This document shows positions 38,678 through 52,207 of a DNA stretch of 64,000 nt, piece after piece. A program made the position numbers and the translations under genes. Source of the DNA: Strigamia acuminata (taxonomy: Eukaryota; Arthropoda; Chilopoda; Geophilomorpha; Linotaeniidae); contig OX442324.1 in NCBI GenBank assembly GCA_949358305.1, forward strand, positions 3,480,001-3,544,000, written 5' to 3'. The notes beneath the pieces are model-generated. The model worked only from the letters and a program-made list of their open reading frames with translations. It made no database searches and was not told the DNA's origin. Numbering within the stretch: the stretch's first letter is position 1; the number at the start of each line of letters is the position of its first letter.

Positions 38678-39079
38678 GTAAGTTTATTTATTTATTTTTT
38701 TTATTATTATTTTTTTTAATTATTTTTTTGGTTTGATTTGATTGTATTATATTTTTTCGGTGGATGGTGGTTAAAGGGGTGAGGACGGGGGGACTAATTC
38801 GGCCTCTTGGCTGAACTTTGTCATAAAAACGCATTTGCCTGTGTCGTGCTGAGGGATTAGGGCGCGTCGACGCTTGGCGATGGTTTCAATAATATGAAGA
38901 GAAGAAAAAAATAGCAGTGAGAGAAATATCCAATAAAGGGGTGACACTAAAAGGCTGAGATCAATCCCTCCTCTGCTCTCCTCTCCTTTCCTTTTCTCTC
39001 CTCTCGCTCTCTTTTTCACCTTTTAGATTTTTGCTAAGAGTTCTCGTATATGAAAAGCGAGAACGTGACGAAGACTCAC

Positions 39080-39335
39080 CTTTATTACGGTGCGCTACGA
39101 GTTTATCATTTGCCACCTGATTTGCTCTGGGCCCCTCTATCGGACGCATCATCAGCGTTTTCTTTGTTGCGGGGGCGCATTTTGCACGCGGTGCCACTTT
39201 TGCGAATATTGATATCACATTGAGTACGAACGCACGTTCACTATCGATGTACACACTGTCAAAGGACGCGCTGCCGCCGCCGTCGTCCCAATATCGCGCC
39301 TCTAGCGTTCGATACGCAAGACAAGGAAAGCACAA
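39080..39335 (-). other. Exon-like segment on the minus strand with a strong donor
   Basis: A minus-strand frame opens with ATG at 39335 (MCFPCLAYRTLEARYWDDGG) and stays open to an AAAG|GTGAGT donor at 39080. The segment is CpG-rich, so an untranslated first exon is equally possible. No homologue is recognised. Confidence 0.22.
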
Positions 39336-42300
39336 GCGGCAATGCGAGTGTGCTGTTTAACGGCGAGCGAGAAGAAGTCGCAATCTGCGCAATAAAACGC
39401 AGGTACAGACGCCAGGTGGCACCTCATTGCCCCGGGGACAAAGCGCTAGTCGGGGCGCAAAGGGTTTGGGCGAACGCTGTCACGCTGTGATGGCGTCGTC
39501 TGGAAAACGCGCAGGAGAGGCGAGGAGAGAGGAGAGGAGAGGAGAGGAGAGGAGAGGAGGGGATGAGGTTGCGAGGCGAGGGGGAGGGGGAGGGGGAGTG
39601 GGGGATGGATGTATGTGGATGGGATTGATCGGTCGTCTCGTGTGCGTTGGCGACTCTGTCATCTTTCCATTAATGTCAGCAGGCGGGGGCTGGTGGAGCC
39701 GTGCGAGAGAGAGGAGGATAAACATCGCCATCACAGACGCCACTTTATTAGCACCACTGACAGCGACACAAGCGATAAGATCATCGCTCGCCGCCATCGC
39801 CTCGACGGCGGCCACTCGTTTCGCGATAAGTATGTCATGCACGGCTTTTCGCTATGCTGAGGTTTTAGATCGCGTTTGATCGCTCGCATTCTTCGCGTTT
39901 CCTATTGATCGGCTTCTCACTCTTTTCTTAATCTCGCGCACATTCCCTTCCCCTTCCCTTCTCCTCCACACCCGCCCCCACCCCCTCGCCGTGCGGCTCC
40001 CACCCTCCCACGCCGAGCGCCCGTCCGCCTGCCCCGCTCGCCCCGCTCGCCCCGCTTTCCGCCAAACTTGTAAACACGCGCGGGTTATTTCGGGCGTCCA
40101 CTGCGGCGCAGGTGTGTAAACATAATCATGGGCTGTTTTAACTCTTTGGACACGTGATTACGAAGGATGCAACTTGTGTTTGATGATGGGAATTGGGGAC
40201 CTCTTTTCCACTCCCCCTGCTCTATGCTCTTCTCCCGTCTTTCTATCCCCCTTTTCCTCCCTTTTCCTATGAGTTTTATCGCTCTGGCAGGAAGTCGTCG
40301 TTTGCTCGCATGCAATCCAACCCAAAGCAACCGACCAACCCCTCCCCCCTAACTTTTCTTTCCCTCTTTCTGTTCCCCTGCAACACTGGAAACCCTCTCT
40401 TGTGACGTTGTCCATAATTTTTCTAAAATGGCGAAGGGCCCGTGTAAGCACTCTACCTGGATCCCCCATCTGTTAGCCGAGAAGAGTGAGGGGTGTGTGA
40501 GGGGAGGAGGGCGCATAGGGGGCAGGGGGGTTTTGCTGGCTGCTAGACTCTTGGCAGCTGGTCCCGCGTCCCATCGTCCGTATACGACGATTGGGAGCCC
40601 GAAGGGTTGCATCGTCTGGCGCCTTTTGTTCCCCTTCATTTCCATCCCATTTGGGCGTTCACAGCCTCGACGCCGCCATTCGGCGAAAGTGGTAATCAAA
40701 AATCCAATTGAGGCCCGTCACCCTGAATTAGGCCTATGTCTCTTATTTAGGACTTAATATGCATATTTAATTTTTGTCGCCGACTTCACGGCACACATTT
40801 TAAAATAAATTAATACAAGCGTCTGCTTTTAACGACACTTTTTAATGTCATATGCGGGTGATGTGTCAGCTGCAAATCCACGGCGCTGGGTCCGCATTTC
40901 CACTTGTACCTATTTCTCAAACTTGCCTCTCTCCGACTCCGACTCTGACTCTGACTCTGACTTCGTTTCCTTGGCGCTCCCTTCGCCTCCCTTCGCCTCC
41001 CTACTTACTCCCTACTCCCTTCCCCCCCGTTTTATTTTTCTCTGTTCCTGGTCAAGCACCAGGTGGTTTGAAATTTGAATTGCGATCAATAGGTTTCTTC
41101 TTGCAGTGCGAGGGGGTGCAATGTGCGGTTGGTGGTCAGTCGGGTCCGATATTGTAGCGTGCATATGGCGCCGTGTCTGCCTCCTAGCTATTGGGCTGTG
41201 GTCGGTTTCAATTTTGTTCGCCCGTGGGTCTCGTATTGGAATTTTAATGTTTCCGTCGAGCAATAAGCAAGCAGTGACCACCATCAAGGGGAGTCGAACG
41301 GGGTCTCTCTCTCTGCTCTCCTCTCCTCCTCTCCTCTCCTCCTCTCTTTCCCCCTTTATCGATCGCGCGTGACCAGTCTACTTCCTGCGTCCCGTGCATG
41401 GATTATTCAGGTGTTTGTTGAGTATTCTTTTTCCCTTCCGTCCATCTGTGACGTCAACCCTTTGAATTCATTTTGTTCTGTGTGTGTGTCCCATTTCTTT
41501 TCGTCGTCTTTCGCCCACCCCTTTCCCCTATTTCTAATTGTGTCTGATTGGTTGGCTCGGAGGTTCTTTGGCGCACACCTCTGGCGCGTGGCAATTTGCT
41601 GATTCGCCCGTGGCGCCATTTGGAGGGTCGGGGGATGGGGTAGATGTGGGTGGATGGGGGAGAACAACAATGCCATTAAAAAATCCATTCAAGATTTATA
41701 GGATAGCGAGGAGGATGCAGCAAAATGACTGGAGCATTCCACGTGCCGGGCGAAGGCAACCAACAATTTGCGTGGGAGGGGGAGGCAGGGAACGCGCACT
41801 CCCCCTGGCGGAGGGGGAGAAGGAAGAGAGAGAGAGAGAGAAAAAAAGGAGAGCGAGAGAAAGAGAAGGGGGAGAAAAAAAAACCTCGTAAAGTGTAATT
41901 AGGACGCCTTCAGGCTCACCACTCGTCAATGCACCAAAACCGAGCGGAGAAGCCCACTCTAAGGCGGAGAATTTAGATGGGTCAACGCTGAACGGCAAGG
42001 CATTGTGTCTTGCGGGAAGAAAGTGGCGTTTTGTTTCTTGTTGCTTGTTTCGTTGGGCGAATAAATGCGCTTTTCGCTGCGAGACTCGAGACTCGAGACT
42101 CGTTCGGAGTTGAGGTGGGGCGAGGTGAGCAAAGGGAGTCGTCGAAGCGCACGCACACTTCACTTCTCCTCTGCCATCAATTAAAATGGCGACTCATTTT
42201 TCGCTGGGTTGAGGGGCTTAGTGTTAATTGACTTCGTCGCTGCCATGTGTCGTCTTTGTCGCAGCACCTGAGACGAGACACGAGCATCGCGTCGGCCACC

Positions 42301-42533
42301 GTTGTCTCGCTCTAAGTGGGTCGTTTGTTTTCGATTCGCGTGCGGTCACAAAAATGACCCCCTTGGCATTTGGGCGTCGATTGGCTATTGATTGGCAGGT
42401 GGGGTGAAATGGAGAGTAAAAGAGAAAAAAAAATACATTTGGAGCGGAGCGAACGGAAGAAGGGAAAAAAATGGATTGAAATGATGCTGTTTAATTGCCT
42501 GGTCAAAAATCTCAAGTTTGAAGACTCGAGAAA

Positions 42534-42567
42534 GGGGGGCGGGGGGGGGGGGGGGGGTTGGTTGGGG
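42534..42567 (+). repeat. G-run with G-quadruplex potential
   Basis: GGGGGG, C, about 17 G, then TTGGTTGGGGGAG. Four or more G tracts lie within 35 bases on the plus strand. Confidence 0.9.
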
Positions 42568-43100
42568 GAGAAAATGGTGCAACGGTGCGGTGGATTAAGC
42601 ATTTTTTCGGCCGATGAATGATATTAGTACGGTGAACGGGCGTTCGTCGTCCTCGAAGGTAGACGCAGTTAATTGAGGGGATTTATCCGCTCGGTCCGAG
42701 CCCCCACCCCCTCTTTAAATTTGCCGTTTTGCATATTTTCGGCCCAGATGAGCGCGTCTGCGTGCCCGCGTCGTTAGCTTTATTTTGCCAACCAATTCAA
42801 CAAAAGCTTAAGTCTTATTTTCTGAATGAAGGAGCCTCGACGACAATGGCGAAGCGCATGCGCAAGACGAAAACTCGCTTCGGCCCAATTATGACGTGGG
42901 CGCTGCTCAGTGAAGCGGCGAGGAAACAATATTATTCTAGGCCCGGATGAGATGATCGGGCTGCGTTTCTCGGCCAGGTGAACTCCTCCCCATCTTTTTC
43001 TTTGGTTGCCATGCTCAATCTGGTCGGGAAGGGAAGGGGTTCATCCTTCCTCCGGTTGGAATGTTGACCCGACGTTTAGTGAATTTTTTAACTCGCTGTA

Positions 43101-44608
43101 TAACTCTCCCCTTGGGCTCAAAATCTGATGGTTCGTTGTATCATAAATAATTGGCTCAAGAGTAAATATTTATCAAGCAGGTTTCTTTTTTCTTTTTTTT
43201 TGGTTTTTTGGTTTTTTTTTATTTTTTATTTTTTTATTTTATACTTTTCTTTTTATTTATGAAATGTCCCCGTTCGAACTTTACTGTCAACAATCTCCCC
43301 CTTCTGCTTCTGGTTTAATTTCCTTTTTTCGAGTGGACTCTGTTTGTACGGGGTGCATTTTTAGCTCGAGCGCGTATATATGGAAAGTACATGTTAAACC
43401 GATACGAAAATTGATTGCTTTTGTATAATTCAATAATTATCATTTTTGGTGCATCGAACCAAAGGATTATTGATCGATTTTTCTCGTAAATTGATTAATA
43501 CGATTTGTTATTAGTGTTTAAAACAGTGAGATGTTGTTGTTTTAATGAAGAGAGGGGAAAAATAACAATAACAAAAGCCTAAAATCTATCGAACACGGCA
43601 ACTTTAAAAAAAAAATAAAATTTAGCGAGAAAAAAAGAAAAGAAATTGTATAAATTAATCAATGTCATCAACAAATCCTAACATTACCCATAAAAACAAA
43701 TACACACGAATAAAACAGGGCAAAAACACATCGCGCAGACGAGAACTGAACTCGAAACAAAATACGACGGCATAAAAAATTGTATTAAACGCGGTGGAAA
43801 GGGCAGAGTAAGGTGTGAGATTCAAGGGCTTTCCTGTGTGCACACAGTTAATAATACTGCATTCGGGATGGTTTAAATTTAATTTAAATCGTCTCTTCGT
43901 AGAGAGGAAATACAATGAGATACCGGCAACACTAAACGCAGAAATGAATAACAATTTACAATTTAAACAGTGAGTGCTTTGAAAAGTGGTTTATTTAATA
44001 GTGATTCTATAAATAGTGGCTATAAAAATGGGTTTTTTTCTCGGAATTTAAGTATTTTCGTGGCTCTAATTATAGTTTTTGATAATTAACCTCGGGTTTA
44101 ATCGAAGCGTCAATGATTGTACGTGTAGAACATTCTATAGAATTTTTTTAATTTTTTTTTATAAATATAATTAATTAATTAATTGCTTAATCAATTATAT
44201 TTAAATGTTGCGAATTTAGGCGTTTTTTTTTTGTTTTTAGGACCTGTAAAGTCATTGGTGCTTATTTCCCTTTTAAGGTCGCACGGAAAGAAATTCTGGG
44301 CGAAATTACAGTAATTAGTAGTGGAAAATTTATGCCAGCTGTAATGATTATTCTTAGAATAGGTTATTGTAACTCAATGCAATTGAATAATTTGCTAACT
44401 ACCGTTTAAAAAAAGGTCATTTTGATTAATTTTGCTCCGTCTGTTAACAAGTGCTGACGCGTAGCCAAGAAATCTGGGCATTTTTTGCGGCTTTTTTTGT
44501 TTATTTTTCGCCTCTAGAGCTTTGATGCACTTAACGACGACATAAAATTTTTTGGTTTCCATTGAAATAATGTGGAATGACAATTTTTCAAAAGAAAGAA
44601 AGAAAAAA

Positions 44609-44639
<31 letters not shown>

Positions 44640-45780
44640 TTAATTTTAATTGATTAAATTTTGAAATTTCGGACATTTTTTGTGTTTTATTTTTTTTTAA
44701 TTTGAGCAATTTCGACGCGACAAATTGAAAAGAGATGAATCGGGTTTCGTGTTATTTGTCACTTTTATATAATGTGTATCGTTTTTATTTGTAACTTGAT
44801 CATACGATAATAAATCGTCGAGGAAAATTGATTTCAACGTGTACGGTTTGTCGAAAAAGTTTGGAGATTGTTTCTATACATGTTACTCCTGTGGGGAAAA
44901 CGAGAAAAAAAATTTTTTTTCCTTTCTCTTATTTTCTTTCTTCAAAAAACACGACAAAATCAAATTTTATAAATTTTTAACAACATATATGTGGATATAA
45001 GCAAAAAATAATAATGTTTTTCAAATTTTGATGTATCATTATTGTCAAAAATGCAAGTTTGCGCTGAAAAATTAGTCGTTTGAAGCGAAAACCAAACATT
45101 AGTTTTTGTGGGTTTTTCTGGCAGACACGTTTAAGTGACTTCCAGTATTAAATTACACAATTTTTCACACGAATTTCCCGCAAGTCTAAGTTCATGAAAT
45201 TAACGAACTTTGAGCCCGTATTTTTGCACGTCAAGAGCTAAATATTTCTCTTTTTTGCTTATTTATTTTTATATTTTGTTACAAAATCACTCTGTATTAT
45301 AAAATTGTCATAAAATCGGCGCATTCACCCACACCGCGAGTTGATACTTGTTTCGTCCCAAACCGCATTTTCTATTGAACCGAAAAATACTTCAATAGTA
45401 AAATAACCATTTATCCTCCCTTTATTGTCATGCATCAATATTCCATGGAGAAAAAAAAAATACATAAAAGGAAACTCGTTTTTGCCTTATTATGGATTCC
45501 TAATACGTGTTTTATGCCTTTGTAAGATTTGGCAAAGTTTATTTTAAGTCTTAAAAACGAGTTATTAGACGCAACCAATACGAGGCTTTTAATAGAAGGT
45601 TAGAAATTACCTCAAAAACAGGCTCTTTGCTTCTATAAACGCGTCTTAACTCGTTGCAAAACGAGTTAATGGTCGTACAAGAAAAACGACTTGAGACATT
45701 CCGTTTCCAAGTAAAACAGAAACAGCTCGTTCCAAACCAACAGAGCATCTTTTCCAACTTTTTTTTAATACACATTATAT
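43101..45780. other. AT-rich valley within the gene-free territory
   Basis: About 2.7 kb low in G+C and CpG relative to both sides, with T runs (43195-43250, 44608-44632) and many AATTA motifs. It could be a long 3' UTR, an intron core or a scaffold-attachment-like region. No splice-bounded frame stands out. Confidence 0.4.
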
Positions 45781-48333
45781 ATAAAAAAAGAAGTCAACAA
45801 AACCGGTCACACATGTAGTTACGCAACAAACTGTTGAAGCATTTTTCTCGTCTTTTTTTCGTTGATAATGTGGATAAATATATATAAATTTGTGAAGACT
45901 TTTTTTGTTATTGTAAAGGGGAGGAAGTTTTGGACCCAAACCGGAAGTTGTGTGGCAAACGGGTGATTTTTTATTCCTAAGAAAAACACAAGAACGCAAT
46001 GGGCGCCTCGCGACTCTGCAAATGGCTTGGCTCTGCATAATATTGACATTAGGCATTGATTTTTTTAAGGAATTTTCTCTTCTCTTACCCCACCCACCCC
46101 CACCCTTCCCTTGTGCGTCCGTGTAGAGGGAGTAAGGAGGAGGAGGGCAAGCTCGAGTGGCAACGAGACTGATTAATTTCTTTCCAAAACACACCCTCGT
46201 AAGGGGGTGGTGGGGTGAAGCAAAGGGGTGTGTGGGTGCCTTCCTTTTTCATCCCTTGCACTCCTCTTTTTCTTTGATTTCTCCCCCCACCCTCCCCCAC
46301 CCCCGTTTCTTATTCTTCTAGTTATTGTTAAAAGTCTTTGTGTGAATTTTTTCAACAACCACTTTTTCTATTGGCTACGAAAACATGAAAACTCGTGAAT
46401 TGTTTGTCCTGTTACATTTCGTCATTGGTCGACGTGTGCGGGAAAAACAAGTGACGTCATTTCCACACACACAGTGTGTAGTGAGTGTGTTTGGTCGGGG
46501 CAAAAGTTTTGCTCAAGTTAGTTTTATTTTTTCTTTCATTTTTTCTTTTTCTTTTTTTTTTCTTTCGCTCCCCGGCTCCTTTTGCACGAGGCGTTATTTG
46601 GGAAGTGGAGTTTGATTAAAATGGGTGTTTCGTAGCCCCCTGTGCGGGCGAAGAGGATCCCGAGCATCTCGTCTTTAAATCATCGCCGGCATACAAATGG
46701 CCAGAAATAGAAGGGATTCCCGTTAGAACGAAGCCGGCATTATGAGGGAAGTTGGAGACGCGCGCGTCCGTGTAACGAGGGACGCGCGCAGATGAAGAAA
46801 TGCGTGCAGGGTGGGGCTCACCTTCCCATTCGGCCATGAATGCAAGTGGTCCGATTTTCGGACGGGAAAAAAAAATTTCCCACCAATTGCGTAATTTGGT
46901 ACGGCGCAACGTGCGACCCCTCCCACGCATGGGCCACGAACGGGCGAATGCACGCGGAGTTCGCCTGTGGTGGATCAACTGGAGACGCATGGGCGGGGGT
47001 GTGAGGAGGGGGACACCCAAAACGAGCGGATCAAAGAAGCGGCACGCAAAATTTCCCTACTTGTGCTCTCCCCTCTCTTCCCTCCTTCCATCTCGAAGAC
47101 CCACTTTGCCATCTCAGGTGGAAGAAGAAGAAGGGTGGACGGGTTTCACCTTGTGACGGATGAGAATTGTGGCAACGCGATCGTTTCGTTTCGTTTCTTT
47201 AGATATATTTGTCTCGCAGTTTACGATTCAAAAATAATTTGACGAAAAATAAATGCGACATGGGGTGTCATTTGCCAGTCGTAAAATAAAGCCTCTCTAC
47301 GGCCCTCTTTTTCTCCCGATGGGGTTCGTGTCCATTCCTCTCTGGCGTCAAACACCCACCCACGTATCGATGCTCATCGTGGCGTGCGCACCCAAAAGCT
47401 TAGGGCCTTGTGAGGCGTGTGTGTTGGCCTCGTGGGAATATTCTCACCTTACTCGGAAATGCAGAAAAAAAGCCCAAGTGGTCTATAAATAAATAAAAAA
47501 GTTGAGGAGTTGAAGAGGGGAATGTAAGAGTGAAATAGAAAGAGAATGAGCGAGAGTAAAATAAAATAAAAAGAAGAAGAGAGAGAAAAGAGAGAAGGAG
47601 AAGGAAAAAAAAGGGATGACGACGGCAGGTGCGACGCCCAAAGGAGATGGAACTCATTGGTCGTTTTGTCTTGTTCGGAGAGGGCAAAAATCAATAAGAC
47701 GCGGGGGAGGAACGCAGTGGCGACTCCAAACGACTTAATTAGCGACAGCGGCAAGCGACGAGCCAAGGGCGGGGCCGCAGAGCAACTCGGGTACGCAATC
47801 CATCGGACCCCCTCCCAGGCGAGGCCATGATGATAGGATGGGGGAATAAGAATGCAGTGGTCAGTTTTTCTTGCTCCAGGCTATTTAGAGAGGTTGATGG
47901 AATTGGGTTTAATTAAAGTTTGAAGTGCGTCTAAGCGCAGATGGGGACTCATGCAAAACACGTAGTTACTCGTCCCAGGTGAGAATTGCAGGTAATTCCA
48001 CGGAGGAAATCGCCATCTCTTGAGGGCGTCCTTTTTTCTTGATGGAAAAACAAACGCCCGTTGCATTTGCATGGCGAGATTGAGGTCCCTCGGAGACAAT
48101 GCTGCGCCACGAGTTGGGGGAATATATGCTCCTCGGGCTTCAAATATTTTTCTTTCATTTTATTTATTTGCAAGAATAACATACTTGTTCAATTTCGCCA
48201 ATCACGGTTGACCACTGTCCACTTTTTGCTTTTTTTTTTTTTTTTTGCTTTTGATTTTTTTTTTTTTTTATCAAATATTAAATAAATTTATTAATTTTTA
48301 AATTTTTATGTTTTTTTTATTTTTTATTTTTAG

Positions 48334-48393
48334 ACGCGGATCCAGTGGTGCGATGCACGCTCGGGACGTCCGGGTGCCCTGTCGAGATTGCGA
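48334..48393 (+). other. Exon-like segment adjoining a foldback region
   Basis: TATTTTTAG precedes and GCGA|GTAAGTTCG follows 60 bases. All three frames are open, for example ADPVVRCTLGTSGCPVEIA and RGSSGAMHARDVRVPCRDC. No family is recognised. The splice consensus on both sides is the only support. Confidence 0.27.
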
Positions 48394-48416
48394 GTAAGTT
48401 CGTATTGAATTAACTA

Positions 48417-48813
48417 TGCGACGTTCATCTTTGATTTTCCTGTTAACAACATCAGTGCGGGTTGTGTACGGGGGAGAAATATGAACGTCGCACGGACAAG
48501 GTAAACGCGAACGTCGACCTGAAGTTCTCAACTTCAGGCCGACGGTCGGTGAATCTCTTATTTGTGCGCGCGAGCGCCATTTTATTTGGTGCCCGCGCGC
48601 TATCGCTGAATTTTTGAATTTTGAATTTCTGCCTTTTTTTTTTTGAATGAATATCTTTGCGGCGTTCATGATATGAACATGGCATAGACGTTCGACGTGC
48701 GAGTGCGGCGCGCGCGAGGTATACACAACGAGCGCGAGCTGTTGACGTAAAGTTACACATCTTTGTAACTTCAGGTCGACGGTATATATGCATAAATACC
48801 GTACAATATGCAA
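48417..48813. repeat. Nested inverted-repeat (foldback) region
   Basis: TGCGACGTTCAT (48417-48428) pairs with ATGAACGTCGCA (48481-48492). CCTGAAGTT/AACTTCAGG forms a 9-bp hairpin with a 3-base loop at 48518-48538. ACGTCGACCTGAAGTT (48511-48526) pairs at 15 of 16 positions with AACTTCAGGTCGACGG (48767-48782). GTTCATGATATGAAC is a hairpin at 48664-48678, and ACGGTAT/ATACCGT flanks about 48778-48805. Such nesting suggests a foldback element or a structured transcript. Confidence 0.7.
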
Positions 48814-51800
48814 TTGTCGGTATATTTAATTTTATTCTACTTGGTTAGATTGAAAAAGCAATTTTTACGGCTTGAATAATTGCAATAATCGGTCTATTTT
48901 TAGAAAGCCCTTATTGAGATTAATTAAGGAATTGTTAATTTGTGCGACGTAAAGAAAAGGCTCTTCAATTTGTTTGACAATGGCTAAATACAATGAAAGC
49001 AATTTGAAAATTTTACAACCCGTTTTTTTGTGTCAGTTAGCTGCTTAACGTATTCATAATATGCACAAAATAGAGTTTGTAGTCGAAGTCGATTTTGCGC
49101 CGTAAATTGACTAAATTCGGCGTATGGGAGTTGAAAATAAGTGGAAAATCGACTGTTTTTCGCTATAGAGTGTCGTGGAAAATCGATTCGAGGGCAATAG
49201 ATTTAATCAGTTGCTTTTCTACGATATCGGGGAATTATTTTTCTGTTTTCCATTAGCTAGGCCGTTTTTATTTGTATGTTTTTCCTCCAATGGGGGGTGT
49301 TTGGAGCGACTTTAGACCCGGAAGTTCTTCCATCTTCGGGCGTGTGTTTTGGCGCGCATGCTGACCTGTCTTCCGCCTTTGGTAAGAATTGGCGGATGGA
49401 CAGCAGAAGGGGAGCCTCGAGCGAGACCCTATAAAAGCGACCCCCGCCCTCGCAACCAACCTTGACGAATGGACGCCGGCTTCCCGCCATTCGACTCTTC
49501 CTGTGTTGGCCCGATGACCGTCGGATGGTTGAAACCCCGGTACAACCAACAAGACGAAAAGCGCTCCTTTCTTCATCCTGACGAGGTCGGATGGACGCAC
49601 GAAGGTCATCGCCGGGTTCATGCGCCATGTTTCTGGTTCCGCCTGGACTTTCTCCCGTCCACCCACCCTCCCCTTCCCTCAGGATGGGGGATTTATTGAT
49701 GCATCCCCTACACGCGACACTGTCGGGGAGCTCTTGTCTCCATGGCAACAGTGGACGATGGAATGCTCTCTTTATCCGCCGTTGCGTAATCCCGACCTTT
49801 TTTCCCTTCCTCCTCCTCCTCCTCTTTCTCTCTTTCTTCTCCTTCTTCTCGGGGTTTCTAATGAATGCCAATTTGCTTGCTGCGTCCACTCCACCTCCTT
49901 GCACTCCTCCATCACCTCCTATTTCTTCTCGAGGTACTTTTTCTCCCTGTCCCTTTTTTTTGCTCCTTCTTCTTCTTTTTTCTCTTTTTCTTAAACCCGT
50001 GTCTTAAGCCCGAGCTCAGCGTTGATCGGATGGGGGAGCGAGAGAGAGAAAGAGAGAGTGGGTGTGTCTTATCGTTCACGGGCCCCGGTTGGGGACGTTA
50101 TCTCGGCCGGCGCGTAATGGACTGGGTCTCCGTAAAGAAGTGCCTAGCGCCATGTATCTGATGAGCAGCCGACATGCAGATTGGGACGTTCACGTTCCCT
50201 TCCTTTCCCTCTTTTCATCTTGTTGTTAACTCGCATTCTCCATCGATTCGTGGACCCAGTGGACTAGGGATTTTTTTTTCTTTTTTTTCTCTTTTTTTTT
50301 CTATTCTGTCTTTTATTTAAAATAAATTTTCGCAATTTTTAAAAGCTTTAAAGCATCGTATTGCTGTCATGTGTAATTAGTTGAATCGTTTCTGATTTGC
50401 CTTTTTAATGAGCTGCCTTCCTTTTCTTTGTCGTGCCCCCGAGCCGGCGTCTCGATGAGACAAATCACCATTTCATGAAGTGTGGCCCCGTGAACCCCGC
50501 AGCTCTGCTGCACGCGCTTAAGCCGCCGAGATTGCGGATCCCGGCCGTTAATCCCGTCCAATGAGGCTGTCCGGCGCTCGTCTTTTCTCTCTCTATCCCT
50601 GGCGCAGCCCCCCGCCTCACTCCAGCACGTCCTCCTCTTCCCTGCCCGCTGGCTGATCCTGCCCCGAGGGGTGTTGTGTTTGGTCGATCGATCAACGACC
50701 TGAACCAACTAACTTTTTTTCTCTCTCTCTCGCAGGCGTCTTGGGCTGCGTGACACTCGATTCTTCTCTGTCAGGCCGCCCATTTCCACGTGTGCGCGCT
50801 TGCGTTCTACTCGCCCGCCTTCGTTGCTCCCACCTATCCCTCCCGCCCTCCATCTCGAACCTCGGCCGTCGAGGCCACTTTGGGGGCCTGCTGCTTATCC
50901 GCGATGGTGGCTGCCGGTACAGCGGGGCTTATCAGGCGTCAGGGGCAGCATTCGCTCCGTTTGTCACGCGCTGTCAGCCTCCATGACGCGACTATTTAGC
51001 GGGTGCCGTTGATAGTTCTTCTTTTTCCCCTCCCTCGAGGCCCCTCTCCCTACATTCGTGATTGGTCTTTTTCTCCTTTTTTTTCATTTTTTTTTTCTTT
51101 CTTAAACTCATTTTTCTCATTTTTTTCCTTATTTTTCTTTCTTTCTTCTTCTTCCGTGTTTGCTTCGTGATTTTCATAAGCGGCATTGCGAGTTTTACCA
51201 CCCACCAACATCGGCACAATTTGGCGGGTCGCGAACACACATTTCCCATTTGGTCGTCTTAATACAGGCGCTCTATTGCCGTGGCAGGGAGGGGGCATTA
51301 AAAGACGTCGACTAACCCAGTAACCATCGCGACATGGTGTTTAGCTTATTTCGCCAAAAGATGGGACGGGCGAGCGGATTTCTGAAATTTGCCGTCGCGA
51401 GTCGGGTAGTCAAAGAGTTAGGCCGTCTCTCCCCGTGGCACTTGGGCCGAGATTTACGGCATTCCTGCGCAGCCGTGACGTGTGCGTGGCCGTTGAATCG
51501 ATGACGCTTTACCCCCAATGTCACCCACGGGCCCCATCGGTCGCGATCACGCCCTAGCATTCTAAAACTGGACACGGAATGATGGCGGACTGGACACGCA
51601 TCGGCGAAACAGGTGGATCGATGGCCGGGCGAATTGAGTGGTCATTTAATTCGTACAGTCGCGTGTGTTTGTCTTTGCTATTTATCCCGGCTCGCCCGCG
51701 TTTTTTTCGGCTAATGGCGTTGCAGCCGCGTCGCCCGTGCGCTGGGGTGAGCAACGCAAACTCTAATTTGGTCGCGGCCATTTTTTTTCTCTCCTCTTCT

Positions 51801-52167
51801 CTTCCAGTCGAGTTAAGGCGAGATTCATTAAGAGTGGCGAGGACGGCAAATGAGCGGCTCAGTCGAGCTGGCGGCGAGGCGGGTCTGCATCTCGTCGACG
51901 CGTTCCCATTGGTTCGTCCCGCCCGCCGCCAAAGCCAATTAACATAAGTGGAATAGCTAAGTGGCCTCTCATTTGCTAATGAGCAGCGCGCAACACAAGC
52001 GCCTAGTGCAGCGCCGACGCACGTGCAGTTTGTGCATCGCTTTCTGGTCCCGCATCGAGCCGATTGCGCTCACCTCGTTACAACGAAACGAAAACGAACG
52101 ATGCACACCACACATAAATGAATTGCACTTTGCACCTGCAGCATCGCAGTCGAAGTCGCAGCAACGC

Positions 52168-52174
52168 ATCTTTT

Positions 52175-52206
<32 letters not shown>
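52168..52206. repeat. (CTTT)n microsatellite
   Basis: About nine tandem TTTC units on the plus strand inside the CpG-containing block. Confidence 0.9.

Positions 52207-52207
<1 letters not shown>

Larger units (their letters stand above)
37221..43100. other. Gene-free CpG-containing block
   Basis: Rich in CpG and in purine or pyrimidine tracts: (GGAGA)n at 39529-39568, GACTCT repeats at 40937-40962, GAGACTC repeats at 42081-42103 and a G run at 42534-42567. AAAATGGCG occurs at about 40426 and 42183, and TGACGTCA at 41449-41456. Two exon-like segments, 38616-38677 (+) and 39080-39335 (-), are listed separately. The rest has no supported coding sequence. Confidence 0.4.

Noticed and set aside
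49257-49904. 215-codon minus-strand frame
   Set aside because: Begins with a Lys/Arg run from a polypyrimidine tract. The rest overlaps plus-strand open frames, and no domain or splice support is seen.
50367-51012. Several overlapping open frames on both strands
   Set aside because: Three frames are open at once in GC-rich sequence. None shows a domain or a consistent exon structure.
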